From NCBI RefSeq assembly GCF_003688285.1, contig NZ_RCNT01000005.1:259106-323105 (forward strand): DNA of 64,000 nucleotides, written 5' to 3'. The notes beneath the pieces are model-generated. The model saw only the letters and a program-made list of their open reading frames with translations. It had not been told where the DNA came from and did not search any database. Every line of letters starts with the position of its first letter. Position 1 is the stretch's first letter. This document shows positions 37,743 to 45,878 of this stretch, piece by piece. Origin of the DNA: Rhodophyticola porphyridii. Lineage in GTDB: Bacteria; Pseudomonadota; Alphaproteobacteria; Rhodobacterales; Rhodobacteraceae. The translations under genes and the position numbers were made by a program.

Positions 37743-38174
37743 TTATGTCCTTTCGGGGAAGGCAAATCGCGCGACGATGCGCCGTGCCCAGGGCGCGCTC
37801 AGCGCGCTTTCCACCACGCCATGCCCGGAATAGGCGTGGATGAATGTTGCCGCAGGGCCGATATTCCCCTGAAGCCCCAGATGCTTGGTGACAGATCCGT
37901 GACGCATGCGAAACAAAAGCACATCGCCCGTTGCGATCTCGGTGAGGGGTTTGGGGCAGAGATGCCGAAGCGCCGCCGCCCAAAGCCGCTCAACCCCTTC
38001 GGGCTCCGACCAGTCCTGCGAATAGGGCCGTACCGCTTCGGGTTCCGCGCCATAGATCTCGCGCCAGACGCCGCGCAGCAATCCAAGGCAATCGCATCCC
38101 GCGCCCTTGCAGCTTGCCTGATGCAGATAAGGCGTTCCCAGCCAGCCACGGGCCACAATCACGACCCTGCTCAT
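37743..38174 (-). CDS. GTA NlpC/P60-type peptidase (orfg14)
   Basis: A 143-residue cysteine peptidase-like protein. CDCLGLLRGVWRE near 27 carries the catalytic Cys, with a His in the GSVTKHLG segment near 97 and another in AATFIHAYSGHGV near 112. In RcGTA this tail-tip peptidase is thought to help open the recipient cell wall. It lies 4 bp before orfg15 and overlaps the orfg13 remnant by 4 bp, so the original operon spacing is kept on this side of the deletion. Confidence 0.83.
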   Translation of the reverse strand: MSRVVIVARGWLGTPYLHQASCKGAGCDCLGLLRGVWREIYGAEPEAVRPYSQDWSEPEGVERLWAAALRHLCPKPLTEIATGDVLLFRMRHGSVTKHLGLQGNIGPAATFIHAYSGHGVVESALSAPWARRIVARFAFPERT

Positions 38175-38395
38175 CGGCGTGACCCACCGTCGCGCGCATT
38201 GGTTCTGGCGGGATAACTCATCAGCCAGTCGTCTCCTGGAATATCCGGAAAACCTCTGAAATTCAGCAGGTTGTTGAACTTCAGCCGGCAGGTCTCCATG
38301 CGCTTGTCACACCCTGCCTCCAGCCGGATCATGTCGCCGGGCGCAACCGGCGCGCGAAACGGCTCCCATAACTCGACACTGCGTACATGCGACAC
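38171..38395 (-). pseudogene. 3' remnant of GTA orfg13 (DUF2163)
   Basis: About 74 codons in frame. The sequence CDKRMETCRLKF followed by NFRGFPDIPGDDWL is the typical C-terminus of DUF2163 proteins, which are about 290-300 residues when whole. The N-terminal three quarters are gone: directly upstream in the same direction lies the portal gene's 5' end in another frame. The GTG at the left of the fragment is part of the junction, and no ribosome-binding site supports it as a real start. Confidence 0.8.
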
Positions 38396-38495
38396 GCCCG
38401 GCCCCGCCCCAGGCCATCACCCGGCCCGCCGCCGAGGCCTTGGCCTCCGGCACTTCGACCGTGCCGCGTTTCAAGAAATCAAACACCATCCGCAT
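38396..38495 (-). pseudogene. 5' remnant of GTA portal gene (orfg3)
   Basis: About 33 codons. VFDFLKRG, then VPEAKASAAGRVMAWGGAGR, is the characteristic N-terminus of GTA/HK97-type portal proteins of Rhodobacteraceae. AGGAG stands two bases before ATG 38495 and eight before ATG 38489, so 38489 is the likelier start. After GRVA the frame runs into orfg13 DNA out of frame and stops at 38307. About 360 portal codons are missing. Confidence 0.8.
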
Positions 38496-38587
38496 CTCTC
38501 CTCAGTCCATGAAAAAGGGCGCCGCCGCATCATGCGAGGCACCCCGACAAGGGCGGATGAGCGCCCCTTCGACCAAATCCACCTTCG

Positions 38588-39997
38588 TTACAGCGTCCGC
38601 ACCGCGGGGTTCCGATAGGCCCGCGCCGGCCCCAGCATCCCGTCGGTCAGCGCCCATACCAGCGCATCCACCCGGTCCGGGCTCCCGCGACCCTCGAACC
38701 CGGTCAGCGCCATCTTGCACATCTCGTCTTCCAGTTCCGGCAAGGCGCCCAGATGCCGGACCCTGCCCTGCTCATACAACGCCGCCACAGGCTCCGCGCG
38801 GGCCACCTTCCCGCGAGAGGCCCGCACCGCCCGGTAATTCACCAACGGATCGGTCTGCCGCATGATCGTTTCGACTAGATCGCCGCCCTGATTGACCTCC
38901 GCCACCATCCGTCCGGCCCCGTGCCGGTGATAGGCCGCACTCGCGACTTCCGCCCAGCCCTGCGGCGTTGCCGCCCGGACCGAGCAATCCTCGATCACGA
39001 CCGCGTGCCATTTTTCGGGCGGCCCGTCGCGGACAACGCCCACAACCACGATCCCGCACGCATCGGAGCCGTCATGTCCCGTCACCGGCGGGTCCACCGC
39101 CACGATCACGCGCGCGCCGTCGGGCACCGCCTCGACCCGTGCGGCATCCAGATCCGCCCGCCGCCACAGCGCGCCATCCACATCCTCCAGCAGTTCCCCG
39201 TCCAGCTCCTGCCGGCCCAGTCGCGTATTCCCGTAGCGCTCCCTCACATCGTCCAGAAAGGACGGCGCCAGATAGGCCCGGTTCGCCTCCGTCGGCGCGC
39301 TTGTCATCACCGTGTTCTCCCGGGTCAGCAGATCCTTCAGGACCGCCACATTGCGCGGTGTAGTAGTGACGACCTGTTGCGGATGGCGGCCTAGCCGCAG
39401 CCCGAACTGCAACATGTCCCAGGTGTCCTGCGCCCGTTTCCACTTGGCCAACTCATCGACCCATGCCGCATCGAATTGCGGCCCCCGCAGCGCCTCCGGG
39501 TCATGAGCGGAGTAGAGCCGCGCCTCGGCGCCGTTCGGCCAGACCAGCATCCGCTCCCCGGCCACCCAGTGCGGACGCCGGTCGGGCGGAGAGCAGGCCA
39601 ATATCCCGCTCTCGCCCTTCACCATGACGGCCAGCGCCTGGTCGTAGGTCTCCCCCACCAGCGCCAGCCGCCGCGCCCGTCCCGGCGCCTCGGCCGTGCC
39701 GCCTTCGACCATCATCCGCACCCATTCGGCCCCGGCGCGGGTTTTCCCCGCGCCGCGACCGCCCAGGATCACCCAGGTCCGCCAGTCCCCCTCCGGCGGC
39801 AATTGATGCGGCAAGGCCCAGACATCGAAGATGTAGGGCAGCGCCGCCAGCGCCTGATCACTCAGGCTTTCCAGAAACGCGTCCACCTCCGCTTGCGGCC
39901 TCAAGGCAAGCCAGGCGGAGGCCGATCTCCTCGCGCGCTGCGTCAAGGTCAAGTCCTCCCCCCCCGGCAGCGGCCCCGTGTCTGTCTCCTGCGTCAC
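38588..39997 (-). CDS. GTA large terminase subunit (orfg2)
   Basis: A DNA-packaging motor of up to 469 residues. Walker A is GGRGAGKTRAG near 79, with the coupling Walker B region at FDAAWVDELAKW near 174. The nuclease-domain acidic residues are in VAVDPPVTGHDGSDACG near 300 and in the SPDRVDALVWAL segment near 445. The length is normal, so it appears whole. ATG 39997 would overlap the small terminase gene by 140 bp; a GTG at 39883 would reduce this to 26 bp, so the start is uncertain. With no capsid or portal in the cluster it has no local partner. Confidence 0.85.
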   Translation of the reverse strand: MTQETDTGPLPGGEDLTLTQRARRSASAWLALRPQAEVDAFLESLSDQALAALPYIFDVWALPHQLPPEGDWRTWVILGGRGAGKTRAGAEWVRMMVEGGTAEAPGRARRLALVGETYDQALAVMVKGESGILACSPPDRRPHWVAGERMLVWPNGAEARLYSAHDPEALRGPQFDAAWVDELAKWKRAQDTWDMLQFGLRLGRHPQQVVTTTPRNVAVLKDLLTRENTVMTSAPTEANRAYLAPSFLDDVRERYGNTRLGRQELDGELLEDVDGALWRRADLDAARVEAVPDGARVIVAVDPPVTGHDGSDACGIVVVGVVRDGPPEKWHAVVIEDCSVRAATPQGWAEVASAAYHRHGAGRMVAEVNQGGDLVETIMRQTDPLVNYRAVRASRGKVARAEPVAALYEQGRVRHLGALPELEDEMCKMALTGFEGRGSPDRVDALVWALTDGMLGPARAYRNPAVRTL

Positions 39998-40238
39998 GCG
40001 CTTTCTCCCGCATCTGCAAGGCGAACATATAGGCGTTGTTCATCGCCCTGAGGTCCTTGGTGACCTCCTGTTCGCCCACCGTCTTTTCTGCCCGCAGCGC
40101 GTCAATCGCATCGGACAGCACCTCCAGCGCCACATCGAACGCCTTCATTGCCTCGGCCACGATCCCTTCGGCCCGTGCCAGGTCGTTGCGGTCCGTTTCC
40201 GGACCGGGTGTTTCGTGAGTAATGGCTGTCAAGTTCAA
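39858..40238 (-). CDS. GTA small terminase-like protein (orfg1)
   Basis: A 126-residue protein, the first gene of the GTA cluster. The helical stretch AEGIVAEAMKAFDVALEV with KDLRAMNNAYMFALQMREKA fits orfg1, now regarded as the GTA small terminase. The end of the protein is Gly- and Arg-rich and overlaps the terL reading frame. ATG 40238 is the first reasonable start. Confidence 0.72.
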   Translation of the reverse strand: MNLTAITHETPGPETDRNDLARAEGIVAEAMKAFDVALEVLSDAIDALRAEKTVGEQEVTKDLRAMNNAYMFALQMREKARDAGDRHGAAAGGGGLDLDAAREEIGLRLACLEAASGGGRVSGKPE

Positions 40239-40275
40239 TAGTCCCCGTGCTTAAAACCCGCACGAGCGAGAAATG

Positions 40276-40304
40276 AAAAAACGACCGCGGGATATCAAAT
40301 CCCG
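40276..40304 (-). terminator. intrinsic terminator between mltG and the GTA cluster
   Basis: On the minus strand CGGGAT, loop TTGAT, ATCCCG is followed by CGGTCG and six T. It lies 200 bp after mltG and 38 bp before orfg1, so it would insulate the GTA genes from the fatty-acid operon. The remaining spacer (40305-40504) shows two GTTAAC sites and no gene. Confidence 0.65.
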
Positions 40305-40504
40305 GGCCGCTTACCCACTTCTTCCAGCATGTCACAAGTGATGCCACAGACCGCGCGCACAGTCAATAAGTTTTTCATTTACAAAGGGTTAACAGGGCTC
40401 GCACGGCGTTACACTCTGTTAACGTCCCGTGCCTCCTTCTCCCCAAGGTGCCAGGGCCACGGAGAGGCTGGGATCCCACGCCGCGATCCGCATCGCGCGG
40501 GGCC

Positions 40505-41671
40505 TCACTCGGTCGCGGATGCCTCGCGTTCCGCTTCGATCTGGCGCCAGCGGGCCACGTTCCGGTTATGCTCCTCAAGGGTTTCGGCGAAGGCATGGCC
40601 CCCCGTCCCATCGGCAACGAAGAACACGTAATCCGTTTCGTCCGGGTTCAGCGCCGCCTCGATTGCGGCCCGTCCAGGGTTTGCGATCGGGGTAATCGGC
40701 AGGCCGTCGATCACATAGGTGTTCCACGGATTGTCATCGCGCAACTCGCTCTGCCGGATGCCGCGGCCCAATACACCACGCCCGTTGGTGACCCCGTAAA
40801 TCACCGTCGGGTCGGTCTGCAACCGCATCCCCCGGTTCAGGCGATTCTCGAAAACGCTCGCCACCCGGCCGCGCTCTTCCGGCACCGAGGTTTCCTTCTC
40901 GATGATCGACGCCAGAATCAGCGCCTCCTCGATCGTGTCCAGCGGCACGTCATCGGCACGGGCCTCCCAGGCCGCTGTCAGGACCTCCTCCTGTGCCGCC
41001 TGCATCCGCGCCAGCAACTCCTGCCTGTCCGCGCCGCGCTCTACCTCATAGGTGTCCGGCGCCAGCATGCCCTCCTGCGGCAGTTCCGGCACCTCCCCGC
41101 TCAGAAACTCCGCCTGGTTGAGCCCCTCGACGATCTGCCAGCTGGTCAGCCCCTCGGGCACCGAAACCCTGTACACCACCTGTGCATCGCTGCCCGTCAG
41201 CTCCCGGTAAATCTCCGGCACTTCCTCTTCATAGGCAAAGGTCGCCAGTTCGATGATCTCGCCCGTGCCCGGCACACGCTCCCGCAGACGCATCTCGCCC
41301 GTGCCCTGGTTGCGCAACACGAATGTCGCCGTATAGCGAAAGGTCGAGGCCGCCCCGGATGTCACGATATCCAGAATCTCCGCCATGGAGGCACCCGCCG
41401 GGATCTCGTAATTCCCGAAGCGCAGTTCCCCGGCCTGTCCGGTGTAATCCGCACCAAGCCGGAAGACCATCGGACTGGAAATGGCCCCGTCCTCGGCAAG
41501 CCCCTCCGACACGCTGCGCAGGCTCGCGCCCCGCTCCACTTCGAAAAAGATCGCCTGCTGCAAGGGCCCCGACGTGGTGAATTCCCGCTGCCCCCAGCCG
41601 ATCGCCGCCGCAAAGGCAATGAACGCCACGATCAGAAAACTCAGCCCGTTGGCGGCAACGTGTTTCCACAT
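40505..41671 (-). CDS. mltG: endolytic transglycosylase MltG
   Basis: A 388-residue inner-membrane murein transglycosylase that cuts nascent glycan strands. One membrane helix lies at about 8-28, a LysM-like region follows, and the YceG catalytic Glu is in LASIIEKETSVPEERG near 257. The motif QTDPTVIYG near 290 is typical. It follows fabF by 4 bp on the same strand, the usual acpP-fabF-mltG order. Confidence 0.93.
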   Translation of the reverse strand: MWKHVAANGLSFLIVAFIAFAAAIGWGQREFTTSGPLQQAIFFEVERGASLRSVSEGLAEDGAISSPMVFRLGADYTGQAGELRFGNYEIPAGASMAEILDIVTSGAASTFRYTATFVLRNQGTGEMRLRERVPGTGEIIELATFAYEEEVPEIYRELTGSDAQVVYRVSVPEGLTSWQIVEGLNQAEFLSGEVPELPQEGMLAPDTYEVERGADRQELLARMQAAQEEVLTAAWEARADDVPLDTIEEALILASIIEKETSVPEERGRVASVFENRLNRGMRLQTDPTVIYGVTNGRGVLGRGIRQSELRDDNPWNTYVIDGLPITPIANPGRAAIEAALNPDETDYVFFVADGTGGHAFAETLEEHNRNVARWRQIEAEREASATE

Positions 41672-41675
41672 AAGG

Positions 41676-42932
41676 TCAGACTTTCCCCATGATCAGGCAG
41701 GCATTCGTTCCGCCAAACCCGAAAGAATTCGATTGAACCACGTTGATCTCGCCCTCGACCTTGGTGTTGGCACAAAGGTTGATCCGGGTTTCGGCCGCCG
41801 GAGTGTCCAGGTTGATCGTCGGCGGTGCCACCTGATCGCGCAACGCCAGGATCGCGAAGATCGCCTCGATCGCACCGGCCGCGCCCAACAGATGCCCGGT
41901 CGCCGATTTGGTGGACGACATCAGCAGGTTTTCCGCATGGTCCCCCATCAGCCGCTCCACGGCCCCCAGTTCGATCGTGTCGGCCATAGTGGATGTTCCA
42001 TGGGCGTTCACGTAATCCACCGCCGAAGGCTCCAGCCCCGCGCGTTTCAGGGCCGCCCGCATAGCACGCTCCGCGCCTTCGTGATCCGGCGGCGGCGCAG
42101 TGATGTGATGGGCATCGCCCGACAGGCCGTAGCCCAGTATCTCCGCGTAAATCCGTGCGCCGCGGGCCTTCGCATGCTCGTACTCCTCCAGCACGACTAT
42201 ACCCGCGCCCTCTCCCATGACGAACCCGTCGCTATCCGCGTCCCAGGGCCGGCTGGCCTTCTCCGGCTCATGGCCGCGCTTGGTGCTAAGCGCCTTGCAC
42301 GCGTTGAACCCGGCCACGCCGATTGCGCCGATCGGGCTTTCGGCCCCGCCGGCGATCATCACATCCGCATCGTCAAGCATGATAAGACGCGCCGCGTCGC
42401 CAATCGCATGCGCGCCGGTCGAACAGGCGGTCACGACCGCATGGTTCGGTCCCTTGAAACCGTAGCGGATGCTCACCTGACCGCTGACAAGATTGATCAG
42501 GGCACCGGGCACGAAGAAGGGCGACACCCGCCGCGGCCCGCGTTCGTTCAGCGTGATCGAGGTCTCGGCGATGGAGTTCAACCCGCCGATCCCGGATCCG
42601 ATCATGACCCCGGTCCGGATCCGGTCTTCATGGGCCTCCGGCATCCAGCCCGCGTCTTCCACGGCCTGCTGCGCGGCGGCCATTCCGTAAAGGATGAATT
42701 CGTCGACCTTGCGCTGCTCTTTCGGCTCCATCCAGTCATCCGGATTGAACGTGCCATCAGTGCCGTCGCCCCGCGGCACTTCACAGGCATAGGTGGTGGC
42801 AAAGCCCGTCGTATCGAACTTGGTAATCGTGCCCGCGCCCGATTTTCCGGCCAGCAAACGCGACCAGCTTTCTTCGACTCCACAGGCCAAAGGCGTAACC
42901 AGCCCCAGCCCGGTAACAACCACTCGCCTCAT
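41676..42932 (-). CDS. fabF: 3-oxoacyl-ACP synthase II
   Basis: A 418-residue condensing enzyme for fatty-acid elongation. The active Cys is in VTACSTGAHAIGD near 168, the His are in NAHGTSTMADTIE near 309 and SATGHLLGAAGA near 346, and FGFGGTNA closes the protein. It is a paralogue of fabB at 28851 but belongs to the acpP-linked FabF branch. A spacer of 278 bp with a terminator separates it from acpP, so it has its own promoter. Confidence 0.94.
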   Translation of the reverse strand: MRRVVVTGLGLVTPLACGVEESWSRLLAGKSGAGTITKFDTTGFATTYACEVPRGDGTDGTFNPDDWMEPKEQRKVDEFILYGMAAAQQAVEDAGWMPEAHEDRIRTGVMIGSGIGGLNSIAETSITLNERGPRRVSPFFVPGALINLVSGQVSIRYGFKGPNHAVVTACSTGAHAIGDAARLIMLDDADVMIAGGAESPIGAIGVAGFNACKALSTKRGHEPEKASRPWDADSDGFVMGEGAGIVVLEEYEHAKARGARIYAEILGYGLSGDAHHITAPPPDHEGAERAMRAALKRAGLEPSAVDYVNAHGTSTMADTIELGAVERLMGDHAENLLMSSTKSATGHLLGAAGAIEAIFAILALRDQVAPPTINLDTPAAETRINLCANTKVEGEINVVQSNSFGFGGTNACLIMGKV

Positions 42933-43157
42933 ATCCCGCCCCTTATCTTCTCAGCGCAATTCGACACCTGATACCGCCATTGGGTGATCCGGGGCAATCC
43001 CCAGCCCGGCGATCACGTGGTGGGCGTCCGGTTCTCTATATCCCGCCCGGCAAGATGCTGCATGCAATTCCAACTGGGGATACCGCCCGGCCGTGGCCTG
43101 CAAACCAAAGGGCGACAACCCGTGTTTCCGGTGGAAAACAGCCCGCAAAAAGCAAAA

Positions 43158-43179
43158 CGGCACCCGCAAAAGGATGCCG
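43158..43179 (-). terminator. intrinsic terminator of acpP
   Basis: On the minus strand CGGCATCC, loop TTTTGC, GGGTGCCG (one wobble pair) is followed by TTTTGCTTTTT. It lies 31 bp after the acpP stop. Confidence 0.75.
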
Positions 43180-43210
43180 CCTGCAAATTCCAAAACTGGC
43201 AATCGATCGC

Positions 43211-43444
43211 TTACGATGCTTCCTTGATGAATTTCACCGCATCGCCGAAAGTCTGAATGGTTTCGGCCGCATCGTCGGGAATCTCGATGCCGAATTCCTC
43301 TTCGAATGCCATGACCAGTTCAACGGTATCGAGCGAATCTGCGCCCAGATCATCGATGAACGAGGCGTTTTCCGTTACTTTGTCCTCTTCCACGCTCAGG
43401 TGCTCGACGACGATTTTCTTCACGCGATCTGCGATGTCGCTCAT
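43211..43444 (-). CDS. acpP: acyl carrier protein
   Basis: A 77-residue acidic protein. The phosphopantetheine Ser is in [11 protein letters not shown] near 37. Sequence and length are those of AcpP. A terminator follows, so it can be expressed much more strongly than fabF. An esterase gene lies 158 bp upstream, between acpP and fabG. Confidence 0.96.
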   Translation of the reverse strand: MSDIADRVKKIVVEHLSVEEDKVTENASFIDDLGADSLDTVELVMAFEEEFGIEIPDDAAETIQTFGDAVKFIKEAS

Positions 43445-43602
43445 GGTCTTTCCTCATCCGTTGCGGGCAGACATAGTCCGTGCCACCCTTCGTTTCGCCC
43501 ATCTGGCGGTTTCCAAACCGGACAAGCCGGTTCATTTCCGTCTGGCGTTCCCGCCCCCCGGCAAATCTGCGCCGCCTATAGCATACTCCGAAGCGAAGGC
43601 AA

Positions 43603-44565
43603 CTATGCTGGTTGCGGTTTTTCCGGTCCCTCCCGTTCTCTCGAATCGCCCGTTTCCCTTGCAATATGGCGGCTCAGAAATCCGCCCAGCTCGGCAATGG
43701 CCCGGTCCGCCTCGGGCACACGTCCGGCCATCAGATGCCACACATGGGGCACCCTGGGCCAGATATCCAGAACCACCTCACGCCCGGCCCGCCGCAGCAA
43801 ATCGGCCATGCGAACCCCGTCGTCGCGTAAAACCTCGGTTTCGCAAGCCTGTATCATCACCGGTGGCGCGCTCGAAAAATCTCCGAATAGCGGCGAAACC
43901 CGCGGATCATCCGGATCGTGCCCGTTCAGATACTCCATGACCCCGCGATATCCCCATTTCACCGGGATCAGCGGGTCGCGTTTCAGGTTCCCGGTTATCG
44001 AAGCGCCGGAAAAGGTCATATCCGTGATCGGCGACATCACGCCGGCCACCGCCGGCATCGGCAGGCCGTCCCGCCCCAGAACATGCAGCAGCGACAGAAC
44101 CAGCCCTCCGCCCGCGCTGTCTCCGGCAAGGGCGATGCGGTCCGGCGCGTGCCCCGCCGCCAAAAGCCCCCGGTAAGCCGCCAGCGCATCGTCCAGCGCC
44201 GCGGGAAACGGATGCTCCGGGGCCAGCCGGTAGTCCGCCAGAAACCCCTCCAGCCCCGCCTCGGCCGCAAGGGCCGCCACCAGATGGCGATAGGACCTGA
44301 CCGATCCCAGAACAAAGGCGCCGCCATGCAGAAACAGCAGCACGCCGTTTTTCGCCTGCCCCCGCCGTCCCGCCCAAACGCCCGGCACGCCGCCGATCCT
44401 GTCCGCCCGCAGCGTCAGATCGCGCGGCGTTTTGTAGACGATCCGCGCGTTCAGATTGAACAGCGCCCGCGCCACCGGCTGCGGAAAAGGCAGCGCCAAC
44501 ACGGGTTTCTGCCCATATCGGGCCAGTATCAGGCTCACCCGCTGCTGCCAGGAGATGCCGCTCAA
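43603..44565 (-). CDS. HSL-family alpha/beta hydrolase (esterase/lipase)
   Basis: A 320-residue esterase of the hormone-sensitive-lipase family (family IV). The oxyanion motif is FLHGGAFVLGS near 78, the nucleophile is in AGDSAGGGL near 148, and the Asp and His lie in the DDGVRMADLLRR and PHVWHLM segments near 250 and 278. No signal peptide. It sits between acpP and fabG and overlaps the fabG stop by 4 bp, so it is translated with the fatty-acid genes. A link to acyl-ester metabolism is inference. Confidence 0.84.
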   Translation of the reverse strand: MSGISWQQRVSLILARYGQKPVLALPFPQPVARALFNLNARIVYKTPRDLTLRADRIGGVPGVWAGRRGQAKNGVLLFLHGGAFVLGSVRSYRHLVAALAAEAGLEGFLADYRLAPEHPFPAALDDALAAYRGLLAAGHAPDRIALAGDSAGGGLVLSLLHVLGRDGLPMPAVAGVMSPITDMTFSGASITGNLKRDPLIPVKWGYRGVMEYLNGHDPDDPRVSPLFGDFSSAPPVMIQACETEVLRDDGVRMADLLRRAGREVVLDIWPRVPHVWHLMAGRVPEADRAIAELGGFLSRHIARETGDSREREGPEKPQPA

Positions 44566-45299
44566 AGCATCGCCATCCCGCCATTCACATGCAGCGTGGT
44601 CCCGGTCACATAGCCCGCTTCCGGGCTTGCAAGATACACCACCGCCGCGGCGATCTCGCCCGGTGTGCCCATCCGGCCCGCCGGGATCTGTGCAAGGATC
44701 TTGGTCTTCTGCTCGTCGGTCAGCTTGTCGGTCATGGCCGTTTCGATGAAGCCCGGCGCCACCGCGTTGACCGTGATCCCCCGCGACGCCACTTCATAGG
44801 CCAGCGATTTCGACATCCCCACCATCCCCGCCTTGGAGGCCGCGTAGTTCCCCTGCCCCGGGTTGCCCGTGGCGCCCACGACCGAGCTGATATTCACGAT
44901 CCGGCCCCAGCGCGCCTTCATCATGCCGCGCAAAACACCCCGGCACAGCCGCATGGTGGAGGTCAGGTTCACCTCCAGAACGCTGGCCCATTCCTCGTCG
45001 GACATCCGCATGAACAGATTATCCCGCGTAATCCCCGCGTTGTTCACAAGGATATCCACAGACCCCATCGCCGCGATCGCCTGTTTCGGCAATGCCTCGA
45101 CCGCCTCTGCATCGCTCAGGTTGCAGGGCAGGACATGGGCCCGCCCGCCCAGTTCCGCGGCCAGCGCCTCAAGCGGCTCCACCCGCGTTCCGCTCAGACC
45201 CACAGTCGCGCCCGCGGCGTGCAGCTGTCGGGCGATATCCGCGCCGATCCCGCCTGACGCCCCGGTCACCAAAGCGCATTTGCCCGTCAAGTCCGTCAT
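44562..45299 (-). CDS. fabG: 3-oxoacyl-ACP reductase
   Basis: A 245-residue short-chain dehydrogenase. The NADPH motif is TGASGGIGADIA near 13, NNAG lies near 87, and the Ser-Tyr-Lys triad is in ISSVVGATGNPGQGNYAASKAG near 137-154. ATG 45299 is preferred to GTG 45302 because AGGAG is six bases before it. It lies in the order fabD, small membrane protein, fabG, esterase, acpP. Confidence 0.94.
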   Translation of the reverse strand: MTDLTGKCALVTGASGGIGADIARQLHAAGATVGLSGTRVEPLEALAAELGGRAHVLPCNLSDAEAVEALPKQAIAAMGSVDILVNNAGITRDNLFMRMSDEEWASVLEVNLTSTMRLCRGVLRGMMKARWGRIVNISSVVGATGNPGQGNYAASKAGMVGMSKSLAYEVASRGITVNAVAPGFIETAMTDKLTDEQKTKILAQIPAGRMGTPGEIAAAVVYLASPEAGYVTGTTLHVNGGMAML

Positions 45300-45317
45300 C
45301 ACAGTCTCCTTTTGAAA

Positions 45318-45878
45318 TCAACCGCCGGTCACCAGCCCGAACCCGGAGAAATCCTCCCCGGTCAGGATGCGGCCCTCTGCGCCCGCATCCAGCGTGGCCT
45401 GGTAAAACGCGTCATCGCCCAGCATATCGGCCACATAGCGGCGGCGTTCCTCATGGGCCACGTCATCCTCGGCAAGGTCCGCGCCGCCCCAGTCGCTGAT
45501 CACGATCTCGGCCGCCGCGCCGATCTGCCGCCCGGCTCCCGCCAGCACCAGCCAGACCGCATCTCCTTCGATCCGGGCACCCGGCGCCACCTCGGTCGTC
45601 AGCCCCAGCCTCCGGATGCGATAACCGTTCTGAAGCAACGCCGTGATATCCGCGGCCCCCGGCATGTCGCCCAGAACCACGGTTCTCAGGCCCGGGTTCT
45701 GCTCCACCAGCATCTCGAACCGCTCCGGGCTGGCCCCCGTCATCGGGCCCGACATGTACATCCGGTCTCCCTCCACCCGGAAAACCGTCGCGCCCGCGGT
45801 TGCGAAATACAGCAAACCGGCGGTGGCGGCCCCCAGAATGACAAGGCCGAGACCCCAGAACAGAACGCGCCTAGCCAT
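45318..45878 (-). CDS. membrane-anchored protein of unknown function within the fab cluster
   Basis: A 186-residue protein with an N-terminal membrane segment (about residues 5-27) and a presumably periplasmic rest. VVLGDMPGAADIT near 67 and GAAAEIVISDWGGADL near 120 weakly recall ClpP-crotonase-like periplasmic proteins, but no catalytic residues can be assigned. It overlaps fabD by 8 bp and ends 18 bp before fabG, so it is co-transcribed. I do not recognise the family with confidence. Confidence 0.6.
   Translation of the reverse strand: MARRVLFWGLGLVILGAATAGLLYFATAGATVFRVEGDRMYMSGPMTGASPERFEMLVEQNPGLRTVVLGDMPGAADITALLQNGYRIRRLGLTTEVAPGARIEGDAVWLVLAGAGRQIGAAAEIVISDWGGADLAEDDVAHEERRRYVADMLGDDAFYQATLDAGAEGRILTGEDFSGFGLVTGG

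Larger units (their letters stand above)
34141..40238 (-). mobile_element. remnant gene transfer agent (RcGTA-type) cluster
   Basis: Gene order in transcription: small terminase (g1), TerL (g2), first 33 codons of portal (g3), last 70 codons of DUF2163 (g13), NlpC/P60 peptidase (g14), tail-tip protein (g15), DUF2793 protein. A complete RcGTA-type cluster is about 15 kb; this one is about 6.1 kb. Prohead protease, major capsid, adaptor, tail tube, tape measure and DUF2460 genes are missing. Flanking by cysE and the mltG/fabF end shows the ancestral location, so this is loss in place rather than a new insertion. Confidence 0.85.

Noticed and set aside
38171-38495. Programmed frameshift joining portal and orfg13 into one working protein
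   Set aside because: The two pieces are from genes about ten positions apart in intact GTA clusters and would lack most of both folds; a deletion is the simpler reading.
40389-40432. Two GTTAAC sites upstream of orfg1 as a CtrA-binding pair
   Set aside because: The TTAA cores are far more than 7 bp apart, and the nearer TTAC/TTAA pair has a 6-bp spacer.
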